In this document: positions 9,599-18,733 of the stretch, one piece after another
Layout: the number at the start of each line of letters is the position of its first letter
How positions within the stretch are numbered: the stretch's first letter is position 1
DNA from: Chitinophagaceae bacterium
GTDB lineage: Bacteria > Bacteroidota > Bacteroidia > Chitinophagales > Chitinophagaceae
Assembly (NCBI GenBank): GCA_947459295.1
Contig: CANHCY010000001.1
Span: 62,001 to 126,000 of the forward strand
DNA length: 64,000 nucleotides
Direction of reading: 5' to 3'
Translations under genes and position numbers: made by a program
The notes under the pieces: generated by a model
The model's input: only the letters and a program-made list of their open reading frames with translations
Databases searched by the model: none
What the model was told of the DNA's origin: nothing

Positions 9599-10684
9599 AT
9601 GCGAAAAAATATTTTTTATATATTCTTTCTATTTTTTTGTGGTACTGCTGCAGCGCAAAGTGGGCAGCAACAAGTTTATTTGCCTACCCATAAGGCCATA
9701 CGCTATATGGGCCGAATGGATGTTTCCAATCCACTGCAACCCAGTTTTTGGCAGCCTGGTGTAAGTATTGAGTGGGCTTTTAGTGGTGATTCTTGTGGTA
9801 TTATTATTGAAGACGAAATAAAATGGGGGTCTAATCATAATTATATAGAATTGGTAGTTGATGGTAAACCTAAGCGAATCAAGTTGTCTAAACGTTTAGA
9901 TACTATTTGGACAAAGCCAACAAATAAAAATGCATGGCATCAATTGCTGATTTGTAAAAACACCGAAGCTAATATTGGGGCTTTAACTTTTGTTGGCATT
10001 GTTGCTCATAAAATACAATCGCCCACAACAGCGTATGCGCTTAAAATTGAGTGTATTGGTAATTCCATTACTTGTGGAACTGGCAGTGATGAATCTGAAA
10101 TCCCTTGCGGTAAAGGCGTTTGGTATGATCAACACAATGCCTATATGAGTTATGGCATGCAACTGGGTAGAAGATTAAATGCTCAAGTGCATTTGTCCTC
10201 TGTGTCTGGGATTGGCCTCATGCATAGTTGTTGTAATTTATCTGTAACTATGCCAACTATTTTTGATAAAATAAATATGAGTGACAATAAGTTGCCATGG
10301 AAATTTGAAAAGTACCAGCCAGATATTGTGACTATTTGTTTGGGTCAAAATGATGGCATTCAAGATTCAGCTTTATTTATTACTAACTATATTCAGTTTT
10401 TAAAAAGTCTTCGAGATAAATATCCTAAGGCAAAATTTGTGTGTTTATCAAGTCCAATGGCTGATGCTACCCTTAAAGCATTTATGGTAAAAACCATTCG
10501 TTCCATTGTAAAGCAGTGCATTACAGCGGGCGATAAAAATGTTTACAGTTATTTTTTTACAAAGCAGTATCGTGCAGGCTGTGATGGTCATCCATCGGTT
10601 GAAGAACAGGAACAAATAGCTAAAGAATTAGCTCAATTTTTAAGTATGGCTAAAGTTTATACAAATTCCACTAATAAAATTTAA
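9599..10684 (+). CDS. CE2-type SGNH acetylesterase, exported
   Basis: This 361-residue esterase has a signal peptide ending near CGTAAAQ, an N-terminal beta-sandwich (about 25-145) and a C-terminal SGNH hydrolase domain, the two-domain layout of carbohydrate esterase family 2. The nucleophile Ser156 is in IECIGNSITCGTG, the oxyanion Asn in CLGQNDGIQD, and the catalytic Asp/His pair in GCDGHPSVEEQ. CE2 enzymes remove O-acetyl groups, commonly from the 6-position of gluco- or mannosyl residues. It starts 6 bp after the epimerase, so it likely strips acetyl groups from acetylated glucomannan before or after GH26 cutting. Confidence 0.88.
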   Translation: MRKNIFYIFFLFFCGTAAAQSGQQQVYLPTHKAIRYMGRMDVSNPLQPSFWQPGVSIEWAFSGDSCGIIIEDEIKWGSNHNYIELVVDGKPKRIKLSKRLDTIWTKPTNKNAWHQLLICKNTEANIGALTFVGIVAHKIQSPTTAYALKIECIGNSITCGTGSDESEIPCGKGVWYDQHNAYMSYGMQLGRRLNAQVHLSSVSGIGLMHSCCNLSVTMPTIFDKINMSDNKLPWKFEKYQPDIVTICLGQNDGIQDSALFITNYIQFLKSLRDKYPKAKFVCLSSPMADATLKAFMVKTIRSIVKQCITAGDKNVYSYFFTKQYRAGCDGHPSVEEQEQIAKELAQFLSMAKVYTNSTNKI

Positions 10685-10729
10685 CATTCCAGTTTAGCGT
10701 TAATCCTTACTTTCGCCAAACGCTTTAAA

Positions 10730-11962
10730 ATGAATGTTTTTAAAAATCTGGTATTACTTCTTGTAGTAATTTCTTTTTCTTCGCTTAAGGCTCAAGAATT
10801 CAGGGCTATAGACTCCATTTTACAATTACAAATACAAAAGCATAATACCGCAGGTGCTGTTGGTTTAATTATTAAAGACGGCGTGGTTTTGTATGACAAG
10901 GCATTTGGTGTTGCCAATTTGGTACAAAAAACGCCTATGACTCCCCAGTCTATTTTTAGAATTGCTTCTCAAACAAAAGCGATTGTATCAGTTGCTTGTT
11001 TGCAATTAGTTGAAAGAGGGTTCATTCAATTAGATGACCCCATTCAAAACTACTTTCCAGCATTTACGAATCAAAAAGTAGTGTCTGGCACTCCAGAACA
11101 AATGGTGCTTGTACCTTTACAAAGGCCCATTACGATAAGAGATTTACTTACGCATCAGTCTGGTATTAGTTCTGCTGACGAATACCCGAAATATGCTGCC
11201 TTATTTAAAAAGTTTAACCTCGATAAGTCTTTAAGTAACAATTTTAAAACCCTTGCGAGTGAAGTGGAGCAAATAGCTCAAATGCCGCTTATGCATCAGC
11301 CTGGCGAACGATTTAGTTATGGACTTAGTACCAATGTGATAGGTGCGCTTATCGAAAAAGTATCCGGACTGTCATTAGAAGTCTATCTGCAAAAAAATAT
11401 TTTTGATCCTTTACAAATGAAGGACACTTATTTTTATTTACCCAAAAATAAAGCGTCAAGGCTTGTAGAACTTTACTACAAATCTTCGGATACAACCCTT
11501 GATACCGTTGATCCTGCTGTGTTTGACGCCAATTATCCTTTGCGACAAAATAGCAGCTATTTTTCTGCCATTGGAGGACTTGTTTCAACAACGCACGACT
11601 ATGCCAAATTTTTGAGTTGTTTGCTAAACGGCGGCACAGTTAAAAATAAAAAAGTGCTCAGTAAAAATTTAATCGATTCTTTAACCACCAATCAGTTGGG
11701 AACTAAAACATTTATTTTTGGAGGTTTTCCTTCTCTAAATAATTTTGGTTTAGGCGTTGGGTTAACCAGTAATAAAGGACAGGTTGTAAATCTGGCATCT
11801 GTGGGAAGTTATTTTTGGGGTGGTGCTTTTAATACTGCCTATATGGTGGATCCTACCAGAAAATTAATTACTGTATTTTTCTTTCAGCGCACACCATTTG
11901 CTCTATCCTCAGTGCTGTCTAGTTTAGAAAAAGCAACCATTAAAATTTTGGATCAAAAATAA
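10730..11962 (+). CDS. Beta-lactamase-family (class C-like) serine hydrolase, exported
   Basis: This 410-residue protein has a type I signal peptide ending at SSLKAQ and a penicillin-binding-protein/class C-like fold. The nucleophile is in Ser80-Gln-Thr-Lys83, preceded by SIFRIA. Further family signs are LLTHQSGIS, PGERFSYGLSTNVIGALIEKVSG with the active-site Tyr, and a C-terminal GSYFWGGAFNTAYMVDP in place of the usual HTG-type strand. Members include esterases, D-amino-acid peptidases and true beta-lactamases, so the substrate is open. It follows the CE2 esterase by 45 bp with a promoter-like TACTTTCG in the gap at 10707-10714, so it may be a separate unit and not part of the mannan locus. 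Confidence 0.8.
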   Translation: MNVFKNLVLLLVVISFSSLKAQEFRAIDSILQLQIQKHNTAGAVGLIIKDGVVLYDKAFGVANLVQKTPMTPQSIFRIASQTKAIVSVACLQLVERGFIQLDDPIQNYFPAFTNQKVVSGTPEQMVLVPLQRPITIRDLLTHQSGISSADEYPKYAALFKKFNLDKSLSNNFKTLASEVEQIAQMPLMHQPGERFSYGLSTNVIGALIEKVSGLSLEVYLQKNIFDPLQMKDTYFYLPKNKASRLVELYYKSSDTTLDTVDPAVFDANYPLRQNSSYFSAIGGLVSTTHDYAKFLSCLLNGGTVKNKKVLSKNLIDSLTTNQLGTKTFIFGGFPSLNNFGLGVGLTSNKGQVVNLASVGSYFWGGAFNTAYMVDPTRKLITVFFFQRTPFALSSVLSSLEKATIKILDQK

Positions 11963-11965
11963 TCA

Positions 11966-12838
11966 ATGACAGATCGTAGTTATCATAATCCGGAAGCAAT
12001 ACAGGCATTTATTACACTAGCACTACAAGAAGATGTTGGTGATGGAGACGTTACCACCTTATCTAGTTTCAATAACGGTGCCATTGGTATGGCAAACTGT
12101 TATGTTAAAGAAAATTGCACCCTTGCGGGTGTTTCACTCGCTATCGAAATTTGTACATGTGTAGATCCTGCGTTGCAAATACATTTTACCTATAAAGACG
12201 GTGATATTATTGAAGATACTCCGGTATGTATAGGTCAAATAACTGGTAAATTATCAAGTATACTAAAAGCGGAAAGGCTGCTATTAAACTGTATGCAACG
12301 CATGAGTGGCATAGCCACCGTAACCAAACAATTTGTGGACTTGGCTAAGGGCTCAAACATTGCCATTTACGATACGCGCAAAACAACACCCAATTTTAGA
12401 CTTCCAGAAAAGTGGGCAGTTGCAATAGGCGGTGGATTTAATCATAGGTTTGGTCTCGACGATCAAATTTTAATTAAAGACAATCATATTAAAGCGGCTG
12501 GTGGTATTTTACAAGCTTTAGACAACTGTATGGAGTACTGTAGTCAACAAAATTCTAGCATACCTGTTATTGTAGAAGTGCAAAATGAACAAGAATTTTT
12601 AGTAGCTATTCAACACAAAATTGTAAACCGTGTTTTAATCGATAATCACAAACCCGAGTTGCTAGAAAAATACATCCATTACCGTAACAGCATGGCGCCA
12701 GATAAAAAATTGGAAATTTCGGGGGGTATTACATTAGACACCATTAAGTCATACTTAATTTCTGGTATCGATTGTATTTCAGTGGGTGCATTAACGCACC
12801 AAGTTAGATCCATTGATATATCATTAAAAATAGTATAA
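11966..12838 (+). CDS. nadC: Nicotinate-nucleotide diphosphorylase (carboxylating)
   Basis: This 290-residue quinolinate phosphoribosyltransferase converts quinolinate and PRPP to nicotinate mononucleotide. Diagnostic stretches are LQEDVGDGDVTT at the N-terminus, ERLLLNCMQRMSGIAT, the TRKTTPNFRLPEKWAV substrate loop, GGGFNHRFGLDDQILIKDNH, and the C-terminal barrel strand LEISGGITLDTIKSY followed by GIDCISVGALTH. It is followed with no gap by nadA and then nadB, so the complete aspartate-to-NaMN path is encoded as one unit. The start lies 3 bp after the upstream hydrolase stop. Confidence 0.97.
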   Translation: MTDRSYHNPEAIQAFITLALQEDVGDGDVTTLSSFNNGAIGMANCYVKENCTLAGVSLAIEICTCVDPALQIHFTYKDGDIIEDTPVCIGQITGKLSSILKAERLLLNCMQRMSGIATVTKQFVDLAKGSNIAIYDTRKTTPNFRLPEKWAVAIGGGFNHRFGLDDQILIKDNHIKAAGGILQALDNCMEYCSQQNSSIPVIVEVQNEQEFLVAIQHKIVNRVLIDNHKPELLEKYIHYRNSMAPDKKLEISGGITLDTIKSYLISGIDCISVGALTHQVRSIDISLKIV

Positions 12839-13822
12839 ATGTTATTTGAGCAGGAAGTAAACAAAGTGGGGTATTTGAGTAGGTCTGTGCCAGCAAATGT
12901 AAATTTAGTGGACGCGATATTGGCGCTCAAAAAAGAAAAAAATGCAACTATTTTGGCGCATTATTATGTTTCAGAGGATATCCAAAAAATTGCCGATCAT
13001 ATTGGAGATAGTTATGCCCTTGCCAAAATATCTAAAGAAATCAATACCAAAATGATTGTTTTTTGTGGGGTGCATTTTATGGCAGAAACCGCTAAAATTT
13101 TAAATCCGACAGCAAAAGTATTAATACCTGATTTACATGCAGGATGTTCTTTAGCTGATGCAACGCCACTCGATGCTTTTGTGGCTTTTAAAAAAGAGCA
13201 TCCGGATGCTGTTGTAGTAAGTTATATCAACTGTTCTGCCGAAATTAAAGCAGAGAGTGATTATATATGCACTTCGTCAAATGCAGTGGAAGTTGTAAAC
13301 GCTATTCCAAAAGATAAAAAAATTATTTTTGCACCCGACAAAAACCTGGGTTTATATGTTCAAAAAGTAACGGGTAGAGAACTCTTGCTTTGGGATGGTG
13401 CATGTATTGTGCACGTGAATATCTCGCAAGACAAACTACATCAGTTACAAATAGACAATCCAAATGCTGTTTTAATTGCGCATCCAGAGTGCTTACCGGG
13501 TATATTAGATAAAGCTTCTTTTATTGGTTCTACTAAAGCGCTTATTGAATTTGTAACAGTATCGGAACATAATGAGTTTATTGTAGCTACAGAAGCGGGT
13601 ATACTCTATAAAATGAAACAGGCGGTTCCTCATAAAAAAATTATTCCAGCACCAGCTCTAGAATCCAATAGCTGCGCATGTTCTGAGTGTCCGTACATGA
13701 AAATGAATAGCCTCGAAAAAATTTATAATGCGCTCTATTACGAGGTTCCTGAAATTACCATTCCATCATCTGTGCATGAGCGTGCTTTGCGCGCATTAAA
13801 TAATATGCTAACGGTATCGTAA
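12839..13822 (+). CDS. nadA: Quinolinate synthase
   Basis: This 327-residue [4Fe-4S] enzyme condenses iminoaspartate with dihydroxyacetone phosphate. Visible motifs are ATILAHYYVSEDIQKIADHIGDS, VFCGVHFMAETAKIL, LIPDLHAGCSLAD with the first cluster Cys, VSYINCSAEIKAESDYICTSSN, IAHPECLPG with the second Cys, and SCACSECPYMKMN carrying the last ligand. The N-terminus is short, as in the common Bacteroidota form. It begins on the base after the nadC stop and its stop shares one base with the nadB ATG, so translation of the three is probably coupled. Confidence 0.97.
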   Translation: MLFEQEVNKVGYLSRSVPANVNLVDAILALKKEKNATILAHYYVSEDIQKIADHIGDSYALAKISKEINTKMIVFCGVHFMAETAKILNPTAKVLIPDLHAGCSLADATPLDAFVAFKKEHPDAVVVSYINCSAEIKAESDYICTSSNAVEVVNAIPKDKKIIFAPDKNLGLYVQKVTGRELLLWDGACIVHVNISQDKLHQLQIDNPNAVLIAHPECLPGILDKASFIGSTKALIEFVTVSEHNEFIVATEAGILYKMKQAVPHKKIIPAPALESNSCACSECPYMKMNSLEKIYNALYYEVPEITIPSSVHERALRALNNMLTVS

Positions 13823-15387
13823 TGCAGTCCAAACATTTTGATACCATTGTTATTGGCTCGGGTGTGGCTGGCTTAACTTTTTTGCACTACTACAAAAAGG
13901 CGCAAGAAGCTGCAGACTCTAGTAAAGCTGGTGCGAGTCCTAATAAAAAATTAAACATCGCTTTATTTGCAAAGTCAGATATATCCAATACCAATACCAG
14001 TTGGGCACAAGGCGGCATTGCAGCTGTTGATACATCTAGTATACCAAATACTGATTCTTTTGAAGCGCATATATCAGATACTATGATTGCCGGTGGTCAT
14101 ACCAACAATGAATTTATTGTTAGAAAAGTGGTGGAGCAGGGTCCTTCTTTAATGCAGGAACTAATAAAAATGGGGATGCCTTTTGATAGTATCAGTCACG
14201 AGCAAATTGATTTAGCGCAAGAAGGTGGACATAGTCAGGCGCGCATTTGGCATGTTAAAGATTATACCGGTAAGGCATTGCAGCAAACGCTCCAAAATAA
14301 TACTGACGCAGAACCGTCTGTTTATTTGCAGGAACATGTTTTTGTAATAGGCATAAAAAAAGTTTCGGAACATTTATTTGAAGTAGATACCTATCATTTA
14401 AAAACAAAAGTACATACCACTTATACCACACATTTTGTGGTACTCGCAACAGGTGGAGTAGGGCAATTATATGCACAAACTACCAATACGGATGTTGCAA
14501 CAGGTGATGGTATTTATGTAGCACATAGTTTAGGGGCACGAATACAAGACTTGAGTTTTATTCAGTTTCATCCCACGGGTTTATATTCGAAAAATGCAAG
14601 TGTTTATTTAATTACAGAAGCATTAAGAGGAGCAGGGGCAGTGCTTCGCAATCATGCTGGCGAAAATTTCATGCCACGTTATGACAAGCGTGGTTCATTG
14701 GCTCCACGTGATATTGTGTCGCGCGCAATTGTTGCTGAAATGCAAAATGAAAATGCAACTCATTTATATTTAGATGCAACGGGTATAGATCCTGTCATAT
14801 TGGATTCACATTTTCCTTCTATTAAAGCCAGTGTTAAATTATTGGCAGACATTGATATTGCTACTGACTATATACCTGTTGTTCCAACGCAGCATTATAG
14901 TTGTGGTGGTATTGAAGTAAATGAATTTGGTGAATCTACTGTTGCGCAATTATATGCCATTGGCGAATGTGCGTGTACCGGGCTTCATGGAGCTAATAGG
15001 CTTGCCTCAAATTCACTACTAGAAGGCCTAGCCTTTGCTAAATTTGCAGCAGATCAAATTGTGGATGCATTAAAGCTTGCAAGCTTTTCTGATCCACAGA
15101 GGCAAATTCAAACAGACACTCAAAACAAATACGCTGTTTTAAAACTCGATAGGGCCGCTATCCAAAATATTGTTAGCAAATATGCTGGTGTTGTAAAAAC
15201 CACTGAAGGTTTATTAGAAGGGCGTTTGGCAATTACGGATTTGATAAAAAACGCGCCTGTTCTTGACTTTTTTAGTATAGAGGATTATGAAACCACCTGT
15301 ATGTCCACCACTGCGTTACTTTTATTGGACAACGCTATACTGCAAACAAAAAATGTTGGCGTTTTTTATAATGATTCTATTGCGTAA
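13822..15387 (+). CDS. nadB: L-aspartate oxidase
   Basis: This 521-residue flavoprotein oxidises aspartate to iminoaspartate for NadA. It has the N-terminal FAD-binding fingerprint TIVIGSGVAGLTF, the SWAQGGIAAVD loop, the active-site region GHSQARIWHVKDYTG, FIQFHPTGLY, LITEALRGAGAVLRN and the C-terminal flavin segment CTGLHGANRLASNSLLEGLAFA typical of the succinate dehydrogenase/fumarate reductase superfamily. A short insertion (KAQEAADSSKAGASPNKK) follows the first helix. The 3' end overlaps the convergent ribD gene by 22 bp. Confidence 0.97.
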   Translation: MQSKHFDTIVIGSGVAGLTFLHYYKKAQEAADSSKAGASPNKKLNIALFAKSDISNTNTSWAQGGIAAVDTSSIPNTDSFEAHISDTMIAGGHTNNEFIVRKVVEQGPSLMQELIKMGMPFDSISHEQIDLAQEGGHSQARIWHVKDYTGKALQQTLQNNTDAEPSVYLQEHVFVIGIKKVSEHLFEVDTYHLKTKVHTTYTTHFVVLATGGVGQLYAQTTNTDVATGDGIYVAHSLGARIQDLSFIQFHPTGLYSKNASVYLITEALRGAGAVLRNHAGENFMPRYDKRGSLAPRDIVSRAIVAEMQNENATHLYLDATGIDPVILDSHFPSIKASVKLLADIDIATDYIPVVPTQHYSCGGIEVNEFGESTVAQLYAIGECACTGLHGANRLASNSLLEGLAFAKFAADQIVDALKLASFSDPQRQIQTDTQNKYAVLKLDRAAIQNIVSKYAGVVKTTEGLLEGRLAITDLIKNAPVLDFFSIEDYETTCMSTTALLLLDNAILQTKNVGVFYNDSIA

Positions 15388-16484
15388 TGCAAATACATGT
15401 CATTTTCAAAAGACATAGATTCTAATAAGGTAAGTGGTGCCGCGTTTTGCAGTGGTGTGCTAGTAGCAATATCCAATCCTGCTTTTGCATTAGCATCTAA
15501 TAATAATTTACTTCCTATAAAATAGTCAAGTTCATTCACCCATTTTTTAGATAATAGATAAAAACTAAATACTGCACCTGCTTCTACTAAAACACTATAC
15601 AAGCCTTTTTGCAATAGTTGTTTGCCTAGTGTATCCAAATCTATTTCTCCATTAGCATTAAATGGCGTTTCAATAATTTCTGTATGTGCAGGTGGCTGCA
15701 AACTCGTATCAATTGCCCCTGGCGCTGTTACAACAAAAACTTTTGTTTCTGTTCTATTGTAAAATATTGGATGGGAAGATTGAGCAGGTTCAAGCATAGA
15801 GCCCGTTCTATCAATAATGACTGCGTTAAGCTCGGTGCTATGTGTATTAGGTATTCTGATATTTAAAGTGGCCTCATCTTGGATCACGGTTTTGGCAGTA
15901 GATACTATAGCGTCAACCTCAGTTCTTATATGCGTGTGTAAATAGGCTCTACTACTTTCGTTGGTGATCCATTTAGAAGCGCCTGTATAGTCGGCAATTT
16001 TACCATCTAATGTTGCTGCCATTTTGAGGCGCACAAATGGTTTGTTGCTTTTTTGATTGGTAAAAAATATTTTATTTAAAGAAATAGCTTCTGGTGTTTC
16101 AAGTATTGAAATATCAATCCCTTTTTGTTGTAATAACGAAAAACCGCTTACATGAGGGTTAGGATCCAAAGAACCTACTATTACTTTTTTAATGCCTGAT
16201 TTTAAAATCAAATCGGTACAAGGAGGGGTTTTTCCATGATGGGAGCAGGGCTCGAGGGTTACGTATAAACTGCAGTTACTTAGATCAGCGGTTTTTAAAA
16301 ACGCTTCTTCTATGGCAAATACCTCTGCATGCTTTTCGCCCCATTTTTGGTGGTAGCCAGACCCAATAATGGCACCATTTTTATCTACAACAATAGCGCC
16401 AACAAAGGGATTCCCTTTAATATCTTTTCTTTTGGCTTTTTTGGCTAAACTTAATGCTACGATTAAGTGTTCTAATGTTGTCAT
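15366..16484 (-). CDS. ribD: Bifunctional riboflavin biosynthesis deaminase/reductase
   Basis: This 372-residue fusion has a pyrimidine deaminase domain at about 1-145 and a 5-amino-6-ribosylamino-uracil phosphate reductase domain at about 150-370. Zinc-site motifs are KHAEVFAIEEA and TLEPCSHHGKTPPCTD. The reductase part shows RPFVRLKMAATLDGKIAD-type sequence, SKWITNESSR, and SVLVEAGAVFSFYLL. It performs the second and third steps of riboflavin synthesis. It is divergent from ribE across 38 bp, so the riboflavin genes are split over both strands. Its last 22 bases overlap nadB. Confidence 0.96.
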   Translation of the reverse strand: MTTLEHLIVALSLAKKAKRKDIKGNPFVGAIVVDKNGAIIGSGYHQKWGEKHAEVFAIEEAFLKTADLSNCSLYVTLEPCSHHGKTPPCTDLILKSGIKKVIVGSLDPNPHVSGFSLLQQKGIDISILETPEAISLNKIFFTNQKSNKPFVRLKMAATLDGKIADYTGASKWITNESSRAYLHTHIRTEVDAIVSTAKTVIQDEATLNIRIPNTHSTELNAVIIDRTGSMLEPAQSSHPIFYNRTETKVFVVTAPGAIDTSLQPPAHTEIIETPFNANGEIDLDTLGKQLLQKGLYSVLVEAGAVFSFYLLSKKWVNELDYFIGSKLLLDANAKAGLDIATSTPLQNAAPLTLLESMSFENDMYLHYAIESL

Positions 16485-16488
16485 CGCT

Positions 16489-16496
16489 TATCTTTG
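16489..16496 (+). promoter_or_regulatory. Bacteroidota-type -7 element upstream of ribE
   Basis: TATCTTTG matches the TAnnTTTG -7 consensus exactly and lies 26 bp upstream of the ribE ATG within the 38-bp ribD/ribE gap. No clear TTTG -33 element sits 19-21 bp upstream (that stretch is the ribD start). The gap is too short for an FMN riboswitch. Confidence 0.5.
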
Positions 16497-16522
16497 CGCC
16501 TCAAAATTAAAGAAATCAGTCC

Positions 16523-17107
16523 ATGTTTACCGGAATTGTTGAATCTGCTATTATTTCAAGCATCGAAGTGCAGGAAACGGGCTGGACCCTTGCTGTTACA
16601 AGCGCTTCTACCACTGCCCGTGTTAAACTGGGGGATAGTGTTGCAGTAGACGGAGCCTGCCTATCGGTGATTGCAATCAATAACGACACCATGTCGTTTT
16701 TTGTGTCTACCGAGTCTATTTCAAAAACAATAATTAAGCATTACAATCAGGGTTGCAAAGTAAATATTGAACTTCCATTACAGCCTACTAGTTTTTTAGG
16801 TGGTCACTATGTATTAGGGCATGTAGATGATACGGCGCTTGTACAAAATATTGTGGTGTCTGATACGGCTTGGTTTGTAACCATCGCTTTTGATGCTTCT
16901 TTTTCAAAATATGCAGTGTATAAGGGTTCTGTAACAATTAACGGTGTTAGTTTAACAGTCAACAAAACAGATCAAAATTTGTTAGAACTGTGTATTATTC
17001 CTATCACACTTGAAAAAACCAATTTGAGTGCATTAAAAATAGGAGATCGGGTTAATATTGAGTTTGACATTTTAGCCAAATACACCGAAAAGTTGTTATC
17101 CAAATAA
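16523..17107 (+). CDS. ribE: Riboflavin synthase, alpha subunit
   Basis: This 194-residue protein dismutates two 6,7-dimethyl-8-ribityllumazine molecules to riboflavin. It begins with the family signature MFTGIVE and contains two lumazine-binding repeats: the first with GDSVAVDGACLSV, the second (about 98-190) with KGSVTINGVSLTVN, and LPLQPTSFLGGHYVLGHVD between them. It leads a tight run ribE-ribB-ribA-ribH with 1-3 bp gaps. Confidence 0.96.
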   Translation: MFTGIVESAIISSIEVQETGWTLAVTSASTTARVKLGDSVAVDGACLSVIAINNDTMSFFVSTESISKTIIKHYNQGCKVNIELPLQPTSFLGGHYVLGHVDDTALVQNIVVSDTAWFVTIAFDASFSKYAVYKGSVTINGVSLTVNKTDQNLLELCIIPITLEKTNLSALKIGDRVNIEFDILAKYTEKLLSK

Positions 17108-17109
17108 TT

Positions 17110-17733
17110 ATGAATCATTCGTTTAGTTCTATAGATACTGCATTAACTCATTTTACAAATGGTGGACTACTTGTGGTGGTGGATGATGAGAGCAGAGAAA
17201 ATGAAGGGGACATTGTTTTTAGTGCGGCTCTATCAACACCTGAAAAAGTAAATTTTTGCGCTACACATGCACGTGGTCTTGTTTGCATTGCTATTTCAAA
17301 AAACATTGCACAAAAATTAGATTTACATCCAGTACCTAGTAACGCTAAGGATCCATTTAGTACGGCGTTTCATGATTCTATAGATGCTACACCGGCATTT
17401 GGTATTACAACAGGTATTTCTGCCAAAGAGCGTTCTATTACTGCAGCGCATATTGCTAGTGAAGCTAGTACGCCTAACGATTTTATTAAACCTGGACATT
17501 TATTTCCGGTTGTTGCAAAAGAAGGTGGCGTTTTAACTAGACCAGGTCACACAGAAGCAAGTGTTGATTTGTGTTTACTAACCAATCAACCTGCAGCTGC
17601 CATCATTTGTGAGATTATGGATACGGATGGAAATATGATGCGCAGAGATGGTCTTTTTGAATTTGCAAGCCATCATCAACTGCCAATAATTACGATTCAG
17701 CAATTAATTGATTACCGAAAAAAGATACAATAA
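17110..17733 (+). CDS. ribB: 3,4-dihydroxy-2-butanone-4-phosphate synthase
   Basis: This 207-residue single-domain enzyme makes the four-carbon riboflavin precursor from ribulose 5-phosphate. Key motifs are VVVDDESRENEGDIVF with the acidic active-site loop, THARGLVCIAIS, DSIDATPAFGITTGISAKERS and RPGHTEASVDLC with catalytic His. In many bacteria it is fused to GTP cyclohydrolase II; here the two remain separate adjacent genes, with 1 bp between the ribB stop and the ribA start. Confidence 0.96.
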   Translation: MNHSFSSIDTALTHFTNGGLLVVVDDESRENEGDIVFSAALSTPEKVNFCATHARGLVCIAISKNIAQKLDLHPVPSNAKDPFSTAFHDSIDATPAFGITTGISAKERSITAAHIASEASTPNDFIKPGHLFPVVAKEGGVLTRPGHTEASVDLCLLTNQPAAAIICEIMDTDGNMMRRDGLFEFASHHQLPIITIQQLIDYRKKIQ

Positions 17734-17734
17734 C

Positions 17735-18316
17735 ATGGAACTTATTTCGGAAGCGCAACTCCCTACAAAATTTGGCAATTTTACCATCAAGGTTTTTAAA
17801 AACCCTATTAGTTTGGTAGAGCATTATGTGCTTCAAACAAATGAAGTAGGTGATGTAACACCGATGGTTCGCATTCATTCCGAATGTGCTACTGGTGATA
17901 TCTTTGGAAGTTTGCGTTGCGATTGTCAAGATCAGTTACATGAGTCACTTTCACTGATTGCAAATAATAAAAATGGTGCCGTTATTTATTTAAAAAATCA
18001 GGAAGGAAGAGGTATTGGTATTTCTAATAAAATTAAAGCCTATCATTTACAAGAGCAGGGTTTAAATACATATGAGGCTAATGAGGAGTTAGGGCTTCCG
18101 CTCGATGCGCGTACTTATGATGATGCTATTTCTATTTTAAAAATACTAGGGTACAGATCTATTACGCTGATTACAAATAATCCAGCAAAAGAAGAAGCTG
18201 TAAAAGCGGCGGGCATTACTTTTACCACACATCATATAAGTGCTTCTGTTAATGCACACAACAAAGCATATATCGATGCTAAAATAAATATTGGACAACA
18301 CCACATTACATTATAA
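17735..18316 (+). CDS. ribA: GTP cyclohydrolase II
   Basis: This 193-residue enzyme opens GTP to the pyrimidine that enters riboflavin synthesis. The zinc ligands are seen in HSECATGDIFGSLRCDCQDQ (three Cys), followed by YLKNQEGRGIGISNKIKAYHLQ and LGYRSITLITNNPAKEEAV. An in-frame TTG at 17708 would extend nine codons into ribB; the ATG directly after the ribB stop is preferred because it gives the normal N-terminus of the family. Confidence 0.96.
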   Translation: MELISEAQLPTKFGNFTIKVFKNPISLVEHYVLQTNEVGDVTPMVRIHSECATGDIFGSLRCDCQDQLHESLSLIANNKNGAVIYLKNQEGRGIGISNKIKAYHLQEQGLNTYEANEELGLPLDARTYDDAISILKILGYRSITLITNNPAKEEAVKAAGITFTTHHISASVNAHNKAYIDAKINIGQHHITL

Positions 18317-18319
18317 GTT

Positions 18320-18733
18320 ATGATTGCAGTAGTACAAGCCACTTTTAATATTGAAATAACGGATTTATTGACGCAGGGTTGTGTGAACCAGTTAAATGCT
18401 ACGCAAACGCCTTATGTGCTGCTACAATGTCCAGGTGCTGTTGAACTTGTGGGTTATTCTAAAAAATTAATGGATACTAACAAATATGATGCAATCATTG
18501 TAATTGGGGCCGTTATTAAAGGCGATACGGATCATTACGAATATGTTTGCCAGTATGTAACAGAAGGCATGGCGGTACTATCTACACAGGCTTCTATTCC
18601 GCTCATTTTTGGTGTTTTAACTACTCAAACCGAAGAGCTTGCTTATGAGCGTGCTGCGCTTGACAAAATGAACAAAGGCAAAGACTTTGCTGATACGGCT
18701 GTATTTATGATAGACGCATACGCTAAGGCGTAA
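18320..18733 (+). CDS. ribH: 6,7-dimethyl-8-ribityllumazine synthase
   Basis: This 137-residue beta subunit condenses the butanone phosphate with the ribitylamino-pyrimidine. Family motifs are VQATFNIEITDLLTQGC at the N-terminus, CPGAVELVGYSKKLM, IVIGAVIKGDTDHYEYVC with the catalytic His, and PLIFGVLTTQTEELAYERA. It completes the riboflavin set and has the ordinary short length of the family. Its stop codon is the first part of an 11-bp repeat array belonging to the next gene. Confidence 0.95.
   Translation: MIAVVQATFNIEITDLLTQGCVNQLNATQTPYVLLQCPGAVELVGYSKKLMDTNKYDAIIVIGAVIKGDTDHYEYVCQYVTEGMAVLSTQASIPLIFGVLTTQTEELAYERAALDKMNKGKDFADTAVFMIDAYAKA

Noticed and set aside
10730-11962. Antibiotic-resistance beta-lactamase
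   Set aside because: Only the general serine hydrolase fold is shared; the KTG-type strand is not recognisable and the family is mostly esterases and peptidases.
16485-16522. Possible FMN riboswitch before the riboflavin genes
   Set aside because: The ribD/ribE gap is only 38 bp, too short for the aptamer, and none of its conserved sequence is present.
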